This document shows positions 1 to 15,536 of a stretch of DNA of 64,000 nucleotides, in pieces; position 1 is the first letter of the stretch, and every line of letters begins with the position of its first letter. Origin of the DNA: Desulfobacteraceae bacterium. Lineage in GTDB: Bacteria > Desulfobacterota > Desulfobacteria > Desulfobacterales > SKZT01. A program made the translations under genes and the position numbers. Location: positions 16,266-80,265 of the forward strand of contig JAABTQ010000014.1 in NCBI GenBank assembly GCA_011389745.1. The letters are read 5' to 3'. The notes below the pieces were generated by a model. It saw only the letters and a list, made by a program, of their open reading frames with translations. It was not told where the DNA came from and ran no database searches.

Positions 1-3494
<3,494 letters not shown>

Positions 3495-3508
3495 AATCAG
3501 GAACAGCC

Positions 3509-4147
3509 TTGGACCATTGTCGACAATGTGGAACCTGCTGCCGTAAAGGCGGCCCTGCGATTCATCAGGAGGATAAAAAGCTTCTGGAATATGGACATAT
3601 TCCATTAAGATGCCTCTTTACCATCAGAAAGGATGAGCCTGTATACGACAATATCCAGGGCTGTATCATTTCAGCTGCGTCCGATATTATCCGAATTAAA
3701 AGCCGGGAAAATTCAAGTACATGCGTGTTTTTTACCCCTGAGTATAATCAGTGCACCATATACGATAAACGCCCTCTGGAGTGCCGGATACTCGAATGCT
3801 GGAATACCCGCGAAATTGAAGAAAGATACGACAAAGGACGTCTCTCCCGTCAAGAACTTCTTGTAAATACCCCCCATATATACAACATGATGGAATATCA
3901 TGAAAACCGATGTGCTTATCAGATAATCAAAAAACTCCTCCAGCAGTGCAATCAGGACGATAAAAAAAATGCTCTCGAAAATATCCGTGAAATTTTAGCA
4001 TTCGATAACCATTTTCGTTTATTGGCCATTGAAAAATCCATTTGTAAAACAGATATTTTGAATTTTTTATTCGGTTCACCACTGCAAAAAACCTTGCCAC
4101 GCATGGGATTGAAGGTTATTAAAAAATCATGGGCACAATTCGAATGA
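3509..4147 (+). CDS. YkgJ-like CxxCxxCC zinc/iron-chelating domain protein
   Basis: N-terminal CRQCGTCCRKGGPA and later CTIYDKRPLECR cysteine pattern; TTG start. Confidence 0.8.
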   Translation: MDHCRQCGTCCRKGGPAIHQEDKKLLEYGHIPLRCLFTIRKDEPVYDNIQGCIISAASDIIRIKSRENSSTCVFFTPEYNQCTIYDKRPLECRILECWNTREIEERYDKGRLSRQELLVNTPHIYNMMEYHENRCAYQIIKKLLQQCNQDDKKNALENIREILAFDNHFRLLAIEKSICKTDILNFLFGSPLQKTLPRMGLKVIKKSWAQFE

Positions 4148-4410
4148 ACATCCTAACGCTTCTTGAAAAAAGACGGCATACCGCTCTGGAAATTTCCCGA
4201 CTGATCGGAATCAAAGAAAAGGAAGTCTACCAACACCTTCCACACATTGAAAAAAGTGTGAAAGGCAGGGGCAGGCGGTTGAATATGACACCCTATTATT
4301 GCATTTCCTGTGGATTTAAGTTCAAGGACAGAAAACGTTTTTATCCACCAGGACGATGCCCTTTATGCAGGGAAGAGCGTATTTCAGAGGCTTTTTTTGG
4401 TATTATGTAA
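4129..4410 (+). CDS. Small predicted transcriptional regulator: HTH plus C-terminal zinc ribbon
   Basis: TALEISRLIGIKEKEVYQHLPHIEKS (HTH-like) followed by CISCGF...CPLC zinc ribbon; overlaps the end of the upstream gene. Confidence 0.7.
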   Translation: MGTIRMNILTLLEKRRHTALEISRLIGIKEKEVYQHLPHIEKSVKGRGRRLNMTPYYCISCGFKFKDRKRFYPPGRCPLCREERISEAFFGIM

Positions 4411-4501
4411 CAGTTTGCCGTGATACGCATTTTAGAAAAATAATTCTTTTTTATCACAGGGAAACTATCAATTGTAAAATCATATCTTTAAAGCTATCAA
4501 T

Positions 4502-6466
4502 ATGGACTATTCTGAAAAAGAACGTTTATTGAAAACCCTGATAAACTTGAACGTCTTTTCCCCGCTAAAGCGAAATAATATCGAAACTCATTTACCTTTT
4601 TTTGATAAAACCCTTTTACCTCTGATCGATTACCTGACCATATGGGATCTGATTCAATTGGCCGGTTATTCAGAAGACTATACTTTGGTTGCTATTTTAA
4701 TTTGCATGTTTGACTCACTTCAGGAAGGCAGCCTTTGCCTGGATTTGAAAAAAAACAATCTTAAAAATCGATTGCAGGCATTTACGGATAAACAAGTTTC
4801 CTCCGAAACAACGGAAAAATTTTTGTACGGTTTGGATCAAAATCAATACGATGGTTTTATTTCACGGGATCGTGACCGGTTTATGCCGTTGGTATTGAGT
4901 GAATTTGAAAACAGAAGGCTTCTGTATTTTCAAAAGTATTATATTTTCGAAAAACAACTCAAAAAACGAATCGAAAGACTTCTATCAAAATCTGATGCCT
5001 ATACTGAAAACAATATGGATGAAAGCGCATTGGATGATCTGGTTCAAAATATTTTTTTACCTGAACAGGTCCTCAGGGTATCCAAAGGTGGGAACCCTAT
5101 AGCCAAGGATCCATTCCAGATAAAAGCCATAAAAATGGCTCTATCTTCCGGTTTCTGCACCATCTCCGGAGGTCCTGGAACAGGGAAAACCTCCTTGATG
5201 GTCAATATGCTTCGCTGTATCGTGAGAACCGGTATTGACTATTCCACGATAATTTTATGTGCTCCAACCGGAAGGGCCGCACAAAGAATGACCGAAGCAA
5301 TTCATAACAATGTCAAAACCATTCAGTCTCCTGACCACAATGACCTTAAGCTTTTGAGTTTGAAAGCTTCTACACTTCATAAAACACTACATTACAAAAC
5401 CTATCTAAACGATTTTCACTACAGAGAACAAAACCCCCTTCCGGCATCCGTTGTTATCATGGATGAAGTATCCATGGTGGATGTTGCCATGATGGAAAAA
5501 TTCCTGCGGGCCGTAAACCCTGGCCGAACCAGGCTGATTCTTCTGGGAGATAAAGATCAGCTTCCGTCTGTGGAAGCTGGGGCCGTCTTTGGCGCAATGA
5601 TTCCACAAAATCAGCAGGCAAAAATTTTTCAAGATCATCTGGTTGTTTTAAAAAACAACTATCGTTCCGGCCATCGCCTTCAAAATCTTGCACAGCAGAT
5701 CAATTCAGGAAAAATTTCATCATTTGAACCTGTTTCTTTTGAAGAGGCAATGAGCATGGAAAATGATCAGTGGACAGTGGTGACCCCGAAAACCGCTGAA
5801 CAATGGCAAAAAGATCTTGTTCTATGGGCAAATGTTCATTTTATGCAAGATGGAAAAATCCACTCCATGGTCTCCTCGGCAGGTCTTATGAATTCGGATA
5901 AACTTCTGGATTCATCCGAAGGTCAGGAACTTTTGGAAAAAATATTTCAGAAGGTGGAAGCTTCCAAAATTTTGACATTGATCAAAAATGGTATCTGGGG
6001 CAGCATAGGGATTAATCGTTTTCTGACCGGATATTTGAGCGATCAATATAAATCCTCATTGGACCGGCGGAAAACAGGAGTTTTCTCGGGTGCTTTGATC
6101 ATCATTGTACGAAACGATTATTCAAAAGCACTTTTTAATGGTGATACAGGAATAGTCATTAAAGACCCCTACGGGGTTTTTCGCGCCTATTTTAAGCGAT
6201 TCGACTCATTTATCGGTTTTTCTCTTGACCTTCTTCCTGCCTGGGAACCGGCCTATGCTCTGACCGTACACAAATGCCAGGGCTCTGAATTTGATGATAT
6301 CATGGTCGTATTGCCTTCCGACGAAGAACACCGGCTATTGACCCGACAGATTGTATATACCGCAGTCACCCGTGCCAAAAAAAAGGTCGTTATCTATGGA
6401 AAATCATCGGCTATTCAGAACGCTTTAAAGCAAAAAATTCAGAGAGAATCCGGCCTGCTATGGTAG
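4502..6466 (+). CDS. recD: Exodeoxyribonuclease V alpha subunit / RecD-family helicase
   Basis: Walker [12 protein letters not shown], Walker [27 protein letters not shown] and C-terminal [20 protein letters not shown]...[12 protein letters not shown]-terminal extension fits RecD1 size. Confidence 0.9.
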   Translation: MDYSEKERLLKTLINLNVFSPLKRNNIETHLPFFDKTLLPLIDYLTIWDLIQLAGYSEDYTLVAILICMFDSLQEGSLCLDLKKNNLKNRLQAFTDKQVSSETTEKFLYGLDQNQYDGFISRDRDRFMPLVLSEFENRRLLYFQKYYIFEKQLKKRIERLLSKSDAYTENNMDESALDDLVQNIFLPEQVLRVSKGGNPIAKDPFQIKAIKMALSSGFCTISGGPGTGKTSLMVNMLRCIVRTGIDYSTIILCAPTGRAAQRMTEAIHNNVKTIQSPDHNDLKLLSLKASTLHKTLHYKTYLNDFHYREQNPLPASVVIMDEVSMVDVAMMEKFLRAVNPGRTRLILLGDKDQLPSVEAGAVFGAMIPQNQQAKIFQDHLVVLKNNYRSGHRLQNLAQQINSGKISSFEPVSFEEAMSMENDQWTVVTPKTAEQWQKDLVLWANVHFMQDGKIHSMVSSAGLMNSDKLLDSSEGQELLEKIFQKVEASKILTLIKNGIWGSIGINRFLTGYLSDQYKSSLDRRKTGVFSGALIIIVRNDYSKALFNGDTGIVIKDPYGVFRAYFKRFDSFIGFSLDLLPAWEPAYALTVHKCQGSEFDDIMVVLPSDEEHRLLTRQIVYTAVTRAKKKVVIYGKSSAIQNALKQKIQRESGLLW

Positions 6467-7471
6467 ATCTTTATAGTAATCAAGGTACCAATCCATAAAT
6501 TTTTGAATCCCCTTTTTAATCGGTGTGCGTGGTTTAAAACCGACATCCGATTCAAGATCCTGCACATCTGCGAACGTAGCAGGGACATCTCCGGGTTGCA
6601 TGGGCAAAAATTCTTTTTTCGCTTTTTTTCCCAATACGTTTTCGATAGTTTCAATAAATTCCATTAAAGCAACCGGCTGATTATTTCCAATATTGTACAA
6701 ACGATATGCAACTTTGCTGGTACCCGGGTCCGGTTTGTCTGAATTCCATTGAGGATTTCCGGATGGAATTAGGTCCATGACATTAACCACACCTTCAATA
6801 ATATCATCGATATAGGTGAAATCACGTTGCAGATTTCCATGGTTAAAGACCTTGATGGCCTCATCAGCCAAAATGGCGCGTGTAAAAAGAAACAATGCCA
6901 TATCCGGCCTTCCCCATGGTCCATAAACTGTAAAAAACCTCAAGCCTGTCACGGGCAATCCATACAGATAGCTATAAGTATGGGCCATGAGTTCATTTGA
7001 CTTTTTGGTAGCGGCATATAAACTCACAGGGTGGTCCACATTGTGGTGTACCGAAAAGGGCATTGAGGTATTTAAACCATATACGGAACTGCTGGATGCA
7101 TATATCAGATGGGGAATTTTGAAATGGCGGCACCCTTCAAGAATATTCATAAATCCGGACACATTGGCGTCAATATAGGCATAGGGGTTTTCCAAACTGT
7201 ACCGAACCCCTGCCTGGGCTGCCAGATTAACCACCCGGTCAAATTGATTTTCAGCAAAAATGGATGTCATTGATTCACGGTCAGCAATGTTTAGCCGTTT
7301 GAACTTAAAATTATTATACGGTGTTAGTATTGAAAGACGAGCTTTTTTTAAATTGACATCATAATAGGCATTTAAATTATCAACTCCCAAGACGTCATGT
7401 CCGTCGTCAAGGAGACGCTTGCATAAATGAAATCCTATAAAACCGGCAGAACCTGTAACAAAAATTTTCAT
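6458..7471 (-). CDS. NAD-dependent epimerase, UDP-glucuronate 4-epimerase-like
   Basis: [55 protein letters not shown] catalytic motif; [17 protein letters not shown]. Confidence 0.92.
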   Translation of the reverse strand: MKIFVTGSAGFIGFHLCKRLLDDGHDVLGVDNLNAYYDVNLKKARLSILTPYNNFKFKRLNIADRESMTSIFAENQFDRVVNLAAQAGVRYSLENPYAYIDANVSGFMNILEGCRHFKIPHLIYASSSSVYGLNTSMPFSVHHNVDHPVSLYAATKKSNELMAHTYSYLYGLPVTGLRFFTVYGPWGRPDMALFLFTRAILADEAIKVFNHGNLQRDFTYIDDIIEGVVNVMDLIPSGNPQWNSDKPDPGTSKVAYRLYNIGNNQPVALMEFIETIENVLGKKAKKEFLPMQPGDVPATFADVQDLESDVGFKPRTPIKKGIQKFMDWYLDYYKDLP

Positions 7472-7519
7472 ATTGGAAACCTGTTGGATAAACGTTTATT
7501 TTAAGGGTCATGCAATCGA

Positions 7520-9208
7520 TTATTTGCAGCTTTGGCCTGAAATAACCTGGTTTTTAATTCGTTTGACATGGCCTCGTCCAAGGCCCTTGACCTCACAATC
7601 CAGTTCAAAGTATCGCCTGATTTGAATATCATCCAAAATCCCGAAACAATCGATAATCGCACAAGGTTTTCCAACCATGGACATCACATAATCCGGCGTA
7701 AGAGTTCGATACGCTTCATGTCTTACGGCAAAAATGACCGCATCAGCCCCCCTGATTGTTTCTTTCAGGTCTTTTTGCACACGAATATCAGTCAGTTTTT
7801 CCTGATTTCTGAAAAACCTGGCAAGGGAGTGGCCAGGGGAGGGGTAGGAATCCTGCTTTTGCAATTCCCACCAATGCTTTACGTATGGGTCGTGCACAAC
7901 AATATCACCACCCATTTCAGTTAACTTACGTACGATGATTTCCGATCCGGAGTATCGTGTGTCGCCGACATCCTCGCGGTAGGATGCTCCCAGCAAAGCG
8001 ATTTTAGAGGCTGCAACAATTTTATTCATATCACGAAGAGCATCACGCACCAATTGTGCCGCACGCAATCCTCGTGTATCATTGATATCGATAGCCGATG
8101 GGGTGAATTTAAAAATATCGTCTTCAAAGCCCAAAAGTTTATGATAGGCCCAAAATCCCAAGCCACCGTCTTTGGGAAGACAATACCCGCCTATTCCGGG
8201 ACCGGGAAATATAATATTTGAATGTGTCGGCCGTACTTTGATGGCGTCAATAACTTTGACCAGATCAACTCCATTTCTTTCAGAAAAGAGGCTCCATTCA
8301 TTTAAAAAGGCCAAAATAGTCGCCCGGAATGAATTCTCGATAATTTTACATGTTTCACTTTCAATAGGCCTGTCCAGTACGGTAAGTGGAAAATCTTTAA
8401 CATTTAAAATCTGTGAAAGAAAAGTTTTAACGCGCTCACGGGATCTTTCATTAACACCGCTGCATACCCGCCAGAAATCACGAATGGATGCCACATAGTT
8501 TTTCCCGGGCATCACTCTCTCAAAAGAATGTGCCAGAACCGGTTCCGTATCATCGAATCCTCGTTTTTCAAATGCTTTTTTCAGCACCGGGTACGCCACA
8601 TACTCAGTAGCACCAGGAGGAACTGTGGTCTCAATGAGCACCATGCAGTCCGGGTTTATCTTTTCGCCGATTATTTTCAAACTCTGTTCAAGGGCGGCAA
8701 TGTCGGCATACCCCTGACGAACATCCCCAAAAGTTTCCTTGTGATAGTCACACTGAACATCAACAACTACAACATCTGCCAAGGACAGAGCGTCATAAGT
8801 ATATGTGGCAATAAGCGTCTGTTTTTCCTTTACACATCGATGAATCAAAGGGGCTACCTCGGGATCTTCAGCTTCAACAGGAGCATGACCTCGATTCAGG
8901 TAATGGATTTTCCAGAATGATCTCGAAGATGGGCGCTGCATCCCAATAACAAACTTTGCCGGATTCCCCGTATCCGGATCAACCGAATCAGCAATTACGC
9001 CGGCCATCACCGACCCTACAAATCCAACCCCCATCACCACAACAATTTCATGCCCCATCAAACGCTGCTTTTTGACAATTTGCTTCAACCGGCTAAATTC
9101 TTCTTCAAAATCCCCTAACGAAGGCAATCGAAAACTCTCGCCGTTGGGACACACAGACTCTTCTTCAGTATCTGGTCGATTCGAATCAATTTCATATTCT
9201 TTTTCCAT
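7520..9208 (-). CDS. Nucleotide-sugar dehydrogenase (UDP-glucose/UDP-ManNAc dehydrogenase superfamily)
   Basis: VVVMGVGFVGSVMAGV Rossmann motif, ENSFRATILAFLNEW, PGPGIGGYCLPKDGG, C-terminal VVHDPYV. Confidence 0.9.
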   Translation of the reverse strand: MEKEYEIDSNRPDTEEESVCPNGESFRLPSLGDFEEEFSRLKQIVKKQRLMGHEIVVVMGVGFVGSVMAGVIADSVDPDTGNPAKFVIGMQRPSSRSFWKIHYLNRGHAPVEAEDPEVAPLIHRCVKEKQTLIATYTYDALSLADVVVVDVQCDYHKETFGDVRQGYADIAALEQSLKIIGEKINPDCMVLIETTVPPGATEYVAYPVLKKAFEKRGFDDTEPVLAHSFERVMPGKNYVASIRDFWRVCSGVNERSRERVKTFLSQILNVKDFPLTVLDRPIESETCKIIENSFRATILAFLNEWSLFSERNGVDLVKVIDAIKVRPTHSNIIFPGPGIGGYCLPKDGGLGFWAYHKLLGFEDDIFKFTPSAIDINDTRGLRAAQLVRDALRDMNKIVAASKIALLGASYREDVGDTRYSGSEIIVRKLTEMGGDIVVHDPYVKHWWELQKQDSYPSPGHSLARFFRNQEKLTDIRVQKDLKETIRGADAVIFAVRHEAYRTLTPDYVMSMVGKPCAIIDCFGILDDIQIRRYFELDCEVKGLGRGHVKRIKNQVISGQSCK

Positions 9209-9385
9209 TTTTTTTCACCTGTTGACATTCAATGCCTGACCGAAAAATTCCCTCTCTTCTTTGAAAGGGTTCTCCTTGAAATTTTCCACCGTTAACCTAC
9301 TGAATCCTCTGCGGTAAATATTGTGAAAGTAATCTTTTTGTCAATTCTGAAACTTTGAAAGCTATAGGTTTATCCACATAATTTT

Positions 9386-9679
9386 TCATTTTACAGTCGT
9401 TGTTTTTGTTTGAAAAATGATCTCTTCATTTGTTATAAACCCAAGCTCTTTACGGGCCACACTTTCAACATAAATCAAATCGTTCTTCAATCGGTTGATT
9501 TCATTTAAAAACGATTGGTTTTCACGTGCTATCTCCTTGTTTGTTTCAATCAATTCCGCATGTTCTTTCTTAAGCCTGTAAAGATCGGCCAGGCCTTTTT
9601 CACCAAAAATTGCCATCACCAAAATTGAAAAAAGTATAAAAGAGACCATCGAAAAGAATATTTTTTCTTTTAGACTCAC
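9386..9679 (-). CDS. Septum formation initiator family protein (FtsB/DivIC-like)
   Basis: Short N-terminal TM segment followed by coiled coil ending in VESVARKELGFITNEEIIF. Confidence 0.75.
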   Translation of the reverse strand: MSLKEKIFFSMVSFILFSILVMAIFGEKGLADLYRLKKEHAELIETNKEIARENQSFLNEINRLKNDLIYVESVARKELGFITNEEIIFQTKTTTVK

Positions 9680-9929
9680 TTTTAAGCCCTCCAGGATTGT
9701 TTAATAGCCCCTAACAAAATTTCTATCTCCCGACAACTGAAAAGAATTGAGAAAATTAAATATATAACAATTCCGAAAAATATACACCCGAATAGTCCTG
9801 ACACCTTTAATATCATGGAAGTATTTGATAGAATTATCTTGACACAACTTTAATATATTTGTTAAAAATATAATTTATTATGTAAGTTCTTATTTAATGA
9901 GTTTAATAAAGAAAGGAGTTTAAACAAAG

Positions 9930-10196
9930 TTGGCAAATCATAAATCAGCATTAAAACGTGCTCGTCAAAACACCGTAAGGCATTTGCGGAATAAATCCGT
10001 CAAGACCCGAGTTAAATCTGTTGTTAAAAATGTTAGGCAAGCAGTATCCGATAATTTGCAAGATACCGTCGCTCAGGAATTGAATGTGGCCAAATCCGTT
10101 ATAGACAGAGCCGCAAAAAAAGGAACCATCCATAAAAGAACAGCCGCCAGAAAAATTTCAAGGCTTTCCAAGCTAGTCAATTCCATTTCCGCCTGA
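9930..10196 (+). CDS. rpsT: 30S ribosomal protein S20
   Basis: MANHKSALKRARQNTVRHLRNKSVKTRVKS...KGTIHKRTAARKISRLSKLVN; TTG start preceded by AGGAG. Confidence 0.97.
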   Translation: MANHKSALKRARQNTVRHLRNKSVKTRVKSVVKNVRQAVSDNLQDTVAQELNVAKSVIDRAAKKGTIHKRTAARKISRLSKLVNSISA

Positions 10197-10197
10197 T

Positions 10198-10223
10198 GGT
10201 TTGCCGGTCTTAGCCGGCAAACC
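10198..10223. terminator. Perfect 10-bp hairpin between convergent rpsT and lptE
   Basis: GGTTTGCCGG-tcttag-CCGGCAAACC. Confidence 0.7.
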
Positions 10224-10229
10224 GATCAT

Positions 10230-10742
10230 TTACTCTATATCCGTTAATTGATAATAAATCATTTCAGCCATTCTTTTTGAAAGGGTTTTGATGGCAGCCC
10301 GTTTTCTTTGTTCTGTCGAGAATTTGTCACTTGACACCTCATAACTTTCATCATCGGAAAACCCTCGGGTTGCCCATAAAACCTTACCCTGCCTGTCGGT
10401 CAATTTCAAATCCAAGTACAGCCTTACCCGGCGTTCCAGGGGGGTTTGTGTTCCGCTTCTCGATACGGTATGGGTACTCAATGAAGTTATGACTCCCCAA
10501 AGAACAGCATCTGCTATTTCTTTTTCAACGACACTTACGTTGCTGCTGCGTGTCAATTCATAAATAAAATCGTTGGTGATCACTGTTTCAATACCGGTTT
10601 CCGCACTCCTGTTTTCAAAAACAGGAACAAATATGCTCTTAACCTTAAAGGGAAAATCACCGCCGCCTGTGAAACGATAGCCGCAACCCCATATCATCAT
10701 TGTCAAAACCAGAAAGAAAAACCACGCCTTATATCTCATCAT
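10230..10742 (-). CDS. lptE: LPS-assembly lipoprotein LptE
   Basis: Lipoprotein signal ending WGCGYRFTGGG; IFVPVFENRSAETGIETVITNDFIYELTRS; sits directly downstream of leuS. Confidence 0.85.
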   Translation of the reverse strand: MMRYKAWFFFLVLTMMIWGCGYRFTGGGDFPFKVKSIFVPVFENRSAETGIETVITNDFIYELTRSSNVSVVEKEIADAVLWGVITSLSTHTVSRSGTQTPLERRVRLYLDLKLTDRQGKVLWATRGFSDDESYEVSSDKFSTEQRKRAAIKTLSKRMAEMIYYQLTDIE

Positions 10743-10783
10743 GACCTCATTAACATTTTTACGATCATTTGGACTTCGGAAAT

Positions 10784-13411
10784 TCAGATAACAATGTTTA
10801 CCAGCTTATTTTTAACAACAATCACTTTTTTTATGGGATTATCCCCGATAAACTTTCTAACCTTTTCATCTTTAAGAGCAAGTTCTTTAATAGTGTCATC
10901 ACCGGCATCCGCAGGAACCGTAAAGCGGCTTCTCAATTTTCCGTTGACTTGAACAACAATGGTAAGTTCTTCGTTGACAAGCACATCCTTACGATATGAC
11001 GGCCACGACGCAAAGAGCACACTGGTTTTGTTGCCCAGCGATTCCCATAATTCTTCGGACAGATGCGGTACTATGGGAGATAGCAAAACAGCAATGGTGT
11101 CCACGGCAAAACGAAGTACTGAAACCCTTGCCGGGTGATTGACATCGGCCCTGCCGTTGGGTTCACGTTCGGCCTCCATGGCATAAAGCGAATTAACCAG
11201 TTCCATGACAGCACTAATGGCAGTGTTAAAATGAAACCGCTCTTCAATATCATCGGTGACCCTGCGAATCGTTTCATGGGTTTTCTTAAATATCAGTTTA
11301 AGCTCTTCATCCAGGTCTTGTGGGTTCCCGTCAAATGCCCTGACATCTTTTATTTCATCCATGCACGCTTTAGCAAAACGCCACACCCGGTTTAAAAAGC
11401 GAAACCCTCCCTCAACTCCCTGTTCACTCCATTCCAGATCCCGTTCAGGCGGTGCGGCAAAAAGGCAAAAAAGCCGGGTTGTATCAGCCCCGTATTTTTC
11501 CAGCAGAACTTTGGGATCTATTACATTTTTTTTGGATTTGGACATTTTTTCAACACGACCAATGGTGACTAAATTACCACACTTTCCACATTTGTAGCTA
11601 TCCCCTGACATCTTAACTTCTTCAGGAAAAAGATAGCCATGTTCGGGACATGATACGGTTTCCTTGCAAACCATGCCCTGAGTCAGCAATCTAGTAAAGG
11701 GTTCTTTGAATTTAATGAATCCCATCTCGTGCAATACACGTGTATAGTACCTGGAGTAAAGGAGGTGCAATATGGCATGTTCCACACCACCGATATACTG
11801 ATCTACAGGCATCCAGTAATCTACGGAATCCCGATCAAAAATGGCGTCATGGCAATGGGGACTGCAATAGCGCTCAAAATACCATGATGACTCCACAAAA
11901 GTGTCCATGGTGTCGGTTTCTCGTCGCGCATCTGACTTGCCGCAAGCCGGACAGGAAGTTCTGATAAAAGATTCCAGTGAAGGTAGCGGCGATTTACCAC
12001 CTTCGAGCAGATTTGCATTTTCCGGAAGTATAACAGGAAGATCTTTTTCGGAAACAGGCACAACACCACAGTCCTTACAATGGACCATTGGAATGGGGGT
12101 TCCCCAGTATCTTTGTCGCGAAATTCCCCAATCTCTTAACCGGTAACTGACTGTTTTTTGACCAATGCCTCTTTGTTTGAGGGAAGCGGCGATTTTATCC
12201 ATGGCATTCTTATTGTGGATCCCATTAAAATCAGGGGAATTGACCATGGTCCCTTCTCCCGTATAAGCCTCTTTCATCGTCTTTGGATCTATATCATCAT
12301 CTTCGGGCCTAACAACGACAATGATATCCAAACCATATTTTTTAGCAAACTCAAAATCTCTTTGATCATGAGCAGGAACAGACATGACTGCCCCCGTGCC
12401 GTATTCCATGAGTGCGAAATTGGCAGTATAAATGGGCATTGTTCTTTTTGACAGCGGATTGGTACAATAAGCACCAATAAATACACCTTCTTTTTCGTAA
12501 CTTTCCAAAGCTTTTGCTGATCTGTCCTGAGTAGCCATATGTTCAACAAAATCAAGCACGACAGATTCTTGATCGGTTCCCTTCGACATTTCCAGGACCA
12601 TCGGATGTTCCGGCGCAAGCACCATGAAAGTAGCCCCAAAAATGGTATCGGGACGTGTGGTAAAAACCGGAATCTCATTTTGAACATTTTCAGGAGGATT
12701 TTGAACGGGAAATCTGATCTCGGCACCCGTGCTTTTTCCAATCCAGTTTTTCTGCATTGTGATGACCTTCTCGGGCCAACCCGGAAGTTTATCACAGTAA
12801 TTCAACAGGTCCTGAGCATAGTCTGTAATCCGAAAAAACCACTGCTGGAGCTTTTTCTGGCGAACTGTTTTTGAACAACGCCAGCACATGCCGGATTCCA
12901 CCTGTTCATTGGCCAATACGGTCTGGCAGTGCTCACACCAATTGACCAATGCTTCCTTGCGATAAACCATTCCCTTTTCATACATTTTTATAAAAAGCCA
13001 CTGTTCCCAACGGTAATAATCAGGACGGCAAGTCGCAATCTCACGATCCCAGTCATAACTAAATCCCATACTTCTTAACTGGGTGCGCATGTTATCGATA
13101 TTTGCATAAGTCCATTTGGCAGGATGAGTATTATTGTCAATGGCGGCATTTTCAGCAGGCATTCCAAAGGCATCCCAACCCATGGGGTGAAGCACGTTAA
13201 ATCCTCTCATCCTTTTATATCTCGCAACAACATCACCTATTGTATAATTGCGCACATGTCCCATGTGGATTTTTCCCGATGGGTATGGAAACATTTCCAG
13301 AAGATAATATTTTTCCCTCTTAGGATCTTCATCAACTTTCAACAATCCCTTCCGGTCCCAATAGGTTTGCCATTTTTTCTCAATTAGTTTTGGATCAAAT
13401 TTTTCATCCAT
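10784..13411 (-). CDS. leuS: Leucyl-tRNA synthetase
   Basis: [62 protein letters not shown]. Confidence 0.97.
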   Translation of the reverse strand: MDEKFDPKLIEKKWQTYWDRKGLLKVDEDPKREKYYLLEMFPYPSGKIHMGHVRNYTIGDVVARYKRMRGFNVLHPMGWDAFGMPAENAAIDNNTHPAKWTYANIDNMRTQLRSMGFSYDWDREIATCRPDYYRWEQWLFIKMYEKGMVYRKEALVNWCEHCQTVLANEQVESGMCWRCSKTVRQKKLQQWFFRITDYAQDLLNYCDKLPGWPEKVITMQKNWIGKSTGAEIRFPVQNPPENVQNEIPVFTTRPDTIFGATFMVLAPEHPMVLEMSKGTDQESVVLDFVEHMATQDRSAKALESYEKEGVFIGAYCTNPLSKRTMPIYTANFALMEYGTGAVMSVPAHDQRDFEFAKKYGLDIIVVVRPEDDDIDPKTMKEAYTGEGTMVNSPDFNGIHNKNAMDKIAASLKQRGIGQKTVSYRLRDWGISRQRYWGTPIPMVHCKDCGVVPVSEKDLPVILPENANLLEGGKSPLPSLESFIRTSCPACGKSDARRETDTMDTFVESSWYFERYCSPHCHDAIFDRDSVDYWMPVDQYIGGVEHAILHLLYSRYYTRVLHEMGFIKFKEPFTRLLTQGMVCKETVSCPEHGYLFPEEVKMSGDSYKCGKCGNLVTIGRVEKMSKSKKNVIDPKVLLEKYGADTTRLFCLFAAPPERDLEWSEQGVEGGFRFLNRVWRFAKACMDEIKDVRAFDGNPQDLDEELKLIFKKTHETIRRVTDDIEERFHFNTAISAVMELVNSLYAMEAEREPNGRADVNHPARVSVLRFAVDTIAVLLSPIVPHLSEELWESLGNKTSVLFASWPSYRKDVLVNEELTIVVQVNGKLRSRFTVPADAGDDTIKELALKDEKVRKFIGDNPIKKVIVVKNKLVNIVI

Positions 13412-13984
13412 TACCGATTTTTACCTCCGAAAACCCGATTTTTTTTAAAATCATTCCTGCTTTTTAACCAAATAACGCATGCTGCTATATACAAGTGTTT
13501 CTTGTGCCACACCAGCATAAAAATATCAAGACTGAGAAAATATTTGACTTGTTTAATGCAATTTCATATGCAGCAGAAGATATCTTTGATAACATTTCTG
13601 TTGTTAGAACGTAAAGCTTAGGTTATTGTTTTCTAAAAAATAAAAAGGTTTCAGTGTTCAGGTGTCAGGTGTCAGGCTTGTATCCGGGCCGGTAAATCGG
13701 TTTTTTGAACATTGAAACCTGAACACGTGAAAACTAAAACCTTATTTAATTAGAAGCGTCCCACACTCGGCGTGCCGAGCCCAAACAGGAAAATAACGCA
13801 GTTTTACGTTTTAAGTTATCCGCATTTTTCTAAATTTAGAGTCAGGATTAAGGTCGAACTAAAATTATAAAACCTGTAAAAGTATTTGGCCAAAGGGCAA
13901 TGTTGACCTTCAACTTAAAACTTAAAACCTGAAACTTAAAACCGTGTTACTTACAAGAAGGAGGTTAAAAATAAAGCATCCTAT

Positions 13985-15445
13985 ATGACGACAAAAATTC
14001 TAATCAACGCAGTCGATCCCGAGGAATGTCGGATTGCAAACGTAAAAGACAGCAAGCTTGAAGAATTCCAGATTGAAAGCGCCGCCAGGGAGATTATGCG
14101 GGGCAACATATACAAAGGCATTATCACAAGAATTGAACCCGCTCTTCAAGCAGCTTTTATCGATTACGGCGCAGAACGACATGGTTTTCTTCAAAAACAT
14201 GAAATACATAGCGACTATTTCCAGGACAACCACACGGGTGATCATTCTTTAAAAAACATTCTCAAAAAGGGACAGGAAATCATTGTTCAGGTGGCTAAAG
14301 ACCCTATCATGGAAAAAGGCGCCATGCTGACAACTTATATTTCTTTGGCAGGAAGATACCTTGTGCTCATGCCCGGGAGCAAAAATTTGGGCGTGTCCAG
14401 AAAAATTGAAGATGAAAAGGAGCGAAAACGCCAGAAAGAACTCCTGACCAGCTTGAAAATACCCGAAGGATTCGGGGTGATTGTTCGCACCGCCGGGATG
14501 GACCGGACCAAAACTGTCATTGCAAATGATTTACGCTATCTGATGAGACTATGGAAAAATATCAAAGAAAAAGCCATGGAACTTCCCGCCCTATCAATTC
14601 TGTATAAGGAACGAAATCTGGTGGTCCGCGCCATACGAGATTATTTCACCTCAGATGTCACAAGCATTTTAGTCGATGATGAAGCTGTTTACCAGGAAGT
14701 AAGAGACTTTGTAAAAATTACGTCTCCCAAGCATACCAAAATCGTCAAATTTCATAAGGGTCCAAAACCCATCTTCACTAAATACCAGCTGGAAAATCAG
14801 ATTGCTTCTATTTTTGAAAACCGTGTCGATCTCAAATCCGGCGGCTCCATTGTCATACAGCAAACAGAGGCCCTGGTCGCCATCGATGTAAACTCCGGTA
14901 AAGGGACCCATAAATCCTCAATTGAACAAACAGCATTGATGACCAATGTTGAGGCTGCCGAAGAGGTGGCGCGCCAGCTGAGACTCAGAGACTTAGGAGG
15001 GCTTATTGTTATTGATTTCATCGACATGAAAGACACAAAGCACAGGCTTGAAGTAGAAAGAGCCTTGAAATTTCATGTCAAAAATGACAAAGCCCGAACA
15101 AAAGTGGGACGTTTATCCCAATTCGGATTACTCGAAATGTCACGACAGCGAATAAGACCTTCCATTGAATTTGGAAGCTACGGTTCATGTAAATACTGTC
15201 AGGGCAAAGGGCTTACACCTTCCACCGAAACCCTTGGAGTAAGGTTTCTTCGTAAGCTTCGCCTTGAAACTTTAAAAGATGAAATTACCACTGTTAAAGG
15301 TATTGTTCCCGTTGAGGTCGCCGATTACCTGCTAAACAGAAAAAGAACTGAAATCCTTGATCTTGAAATTCGAAGGGGACTTTCCATTACTATTGTGTCT
15401 GATTCCGGTATGATACCCGGGGATGGTAAAATCATCTGTGAATAG
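13985..15445 (+). CDS. rng: Ribonuclease G (Rne/Rng family)
   Basis: GNIYKGIITRIEPALQAAFIDYGAERHGFL S1 domain; VAIDVNSGKGTHKSSIEQTALMTNVEAAEEVARQLRLRDLGGLIVIDFIDM; CKYCQGKG. Confidence 0.95.
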   Translation: MTTKILINAVDPEECRIANVKDSKLEEFQIESAAREIMRGNIYKGIITRIEPALQAAFIDYGAERHGFLQKHEIHSDYFQDNHTGDHSLKNILKKGQEIIVQVAKDPIMEKGAMLTTYISLAGRYLVLMPGSKNLGVSRKIEDEKERKRQKELLTSLKIPEGFGVIVRTAGMDRTKTVIANDLRYLMRLWKNIKEKAMELPALSILYKERNLVVRAIRDYFTSDVTSILVDDEAVYQEVRDFVKITSPKHTKIVKFHKGPKPIFTKYQLENQIASIFENRVDLKSGGSIVIQQTEALVAIDVNSGKGTHKSSIEQTALMTNVEAAEEVARQLRLRDLGGLIVIDFIDMKDTKHRLEVERALKFHVKNDKARTKVGRLSQFGLLEMSRQRIRPSIEFGSYGSCKYCQGKGLTPSTETLGVRFLRKLRLETLKDEITTVKGIVPVEVADYLLNRKRTEILDLEIRRGLSITIVSDSGMIPGDGKIICE

Positions 15446-15464
15446 CATCACAGCGGTGCAAGTC

Positions 15465-15493
15465 TTGACACTTTAGTATGGTTGCGGTAATAG
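15465..15493 (+). promoter_or_regulatory. Sigma-70-like promoter candidate upstream of the 15537 ORF
   Basis: TTGACA (15465-15470), 17-nt spacer, TAATAG (15488-15493). Confidence 0.5.
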
Positions 15494-15536
15494 ATACCGT
15501 ATTAATGCTAATATGTTGTTTTTCTGATGGATAAAA

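Noticed and set aside
12289-12795. 168-aa ORF antisense frame within leuS region
   Set aside because: Shares the leuS strand in another frame; composition is a by-product of leuS coding.
13911-13943. AACTTAAA tandem array considered as a CRISPR-like or iteron array
   Set aside because: Units are only 8-10 bp and contiguous, with no spacers and no replication gene nearby.
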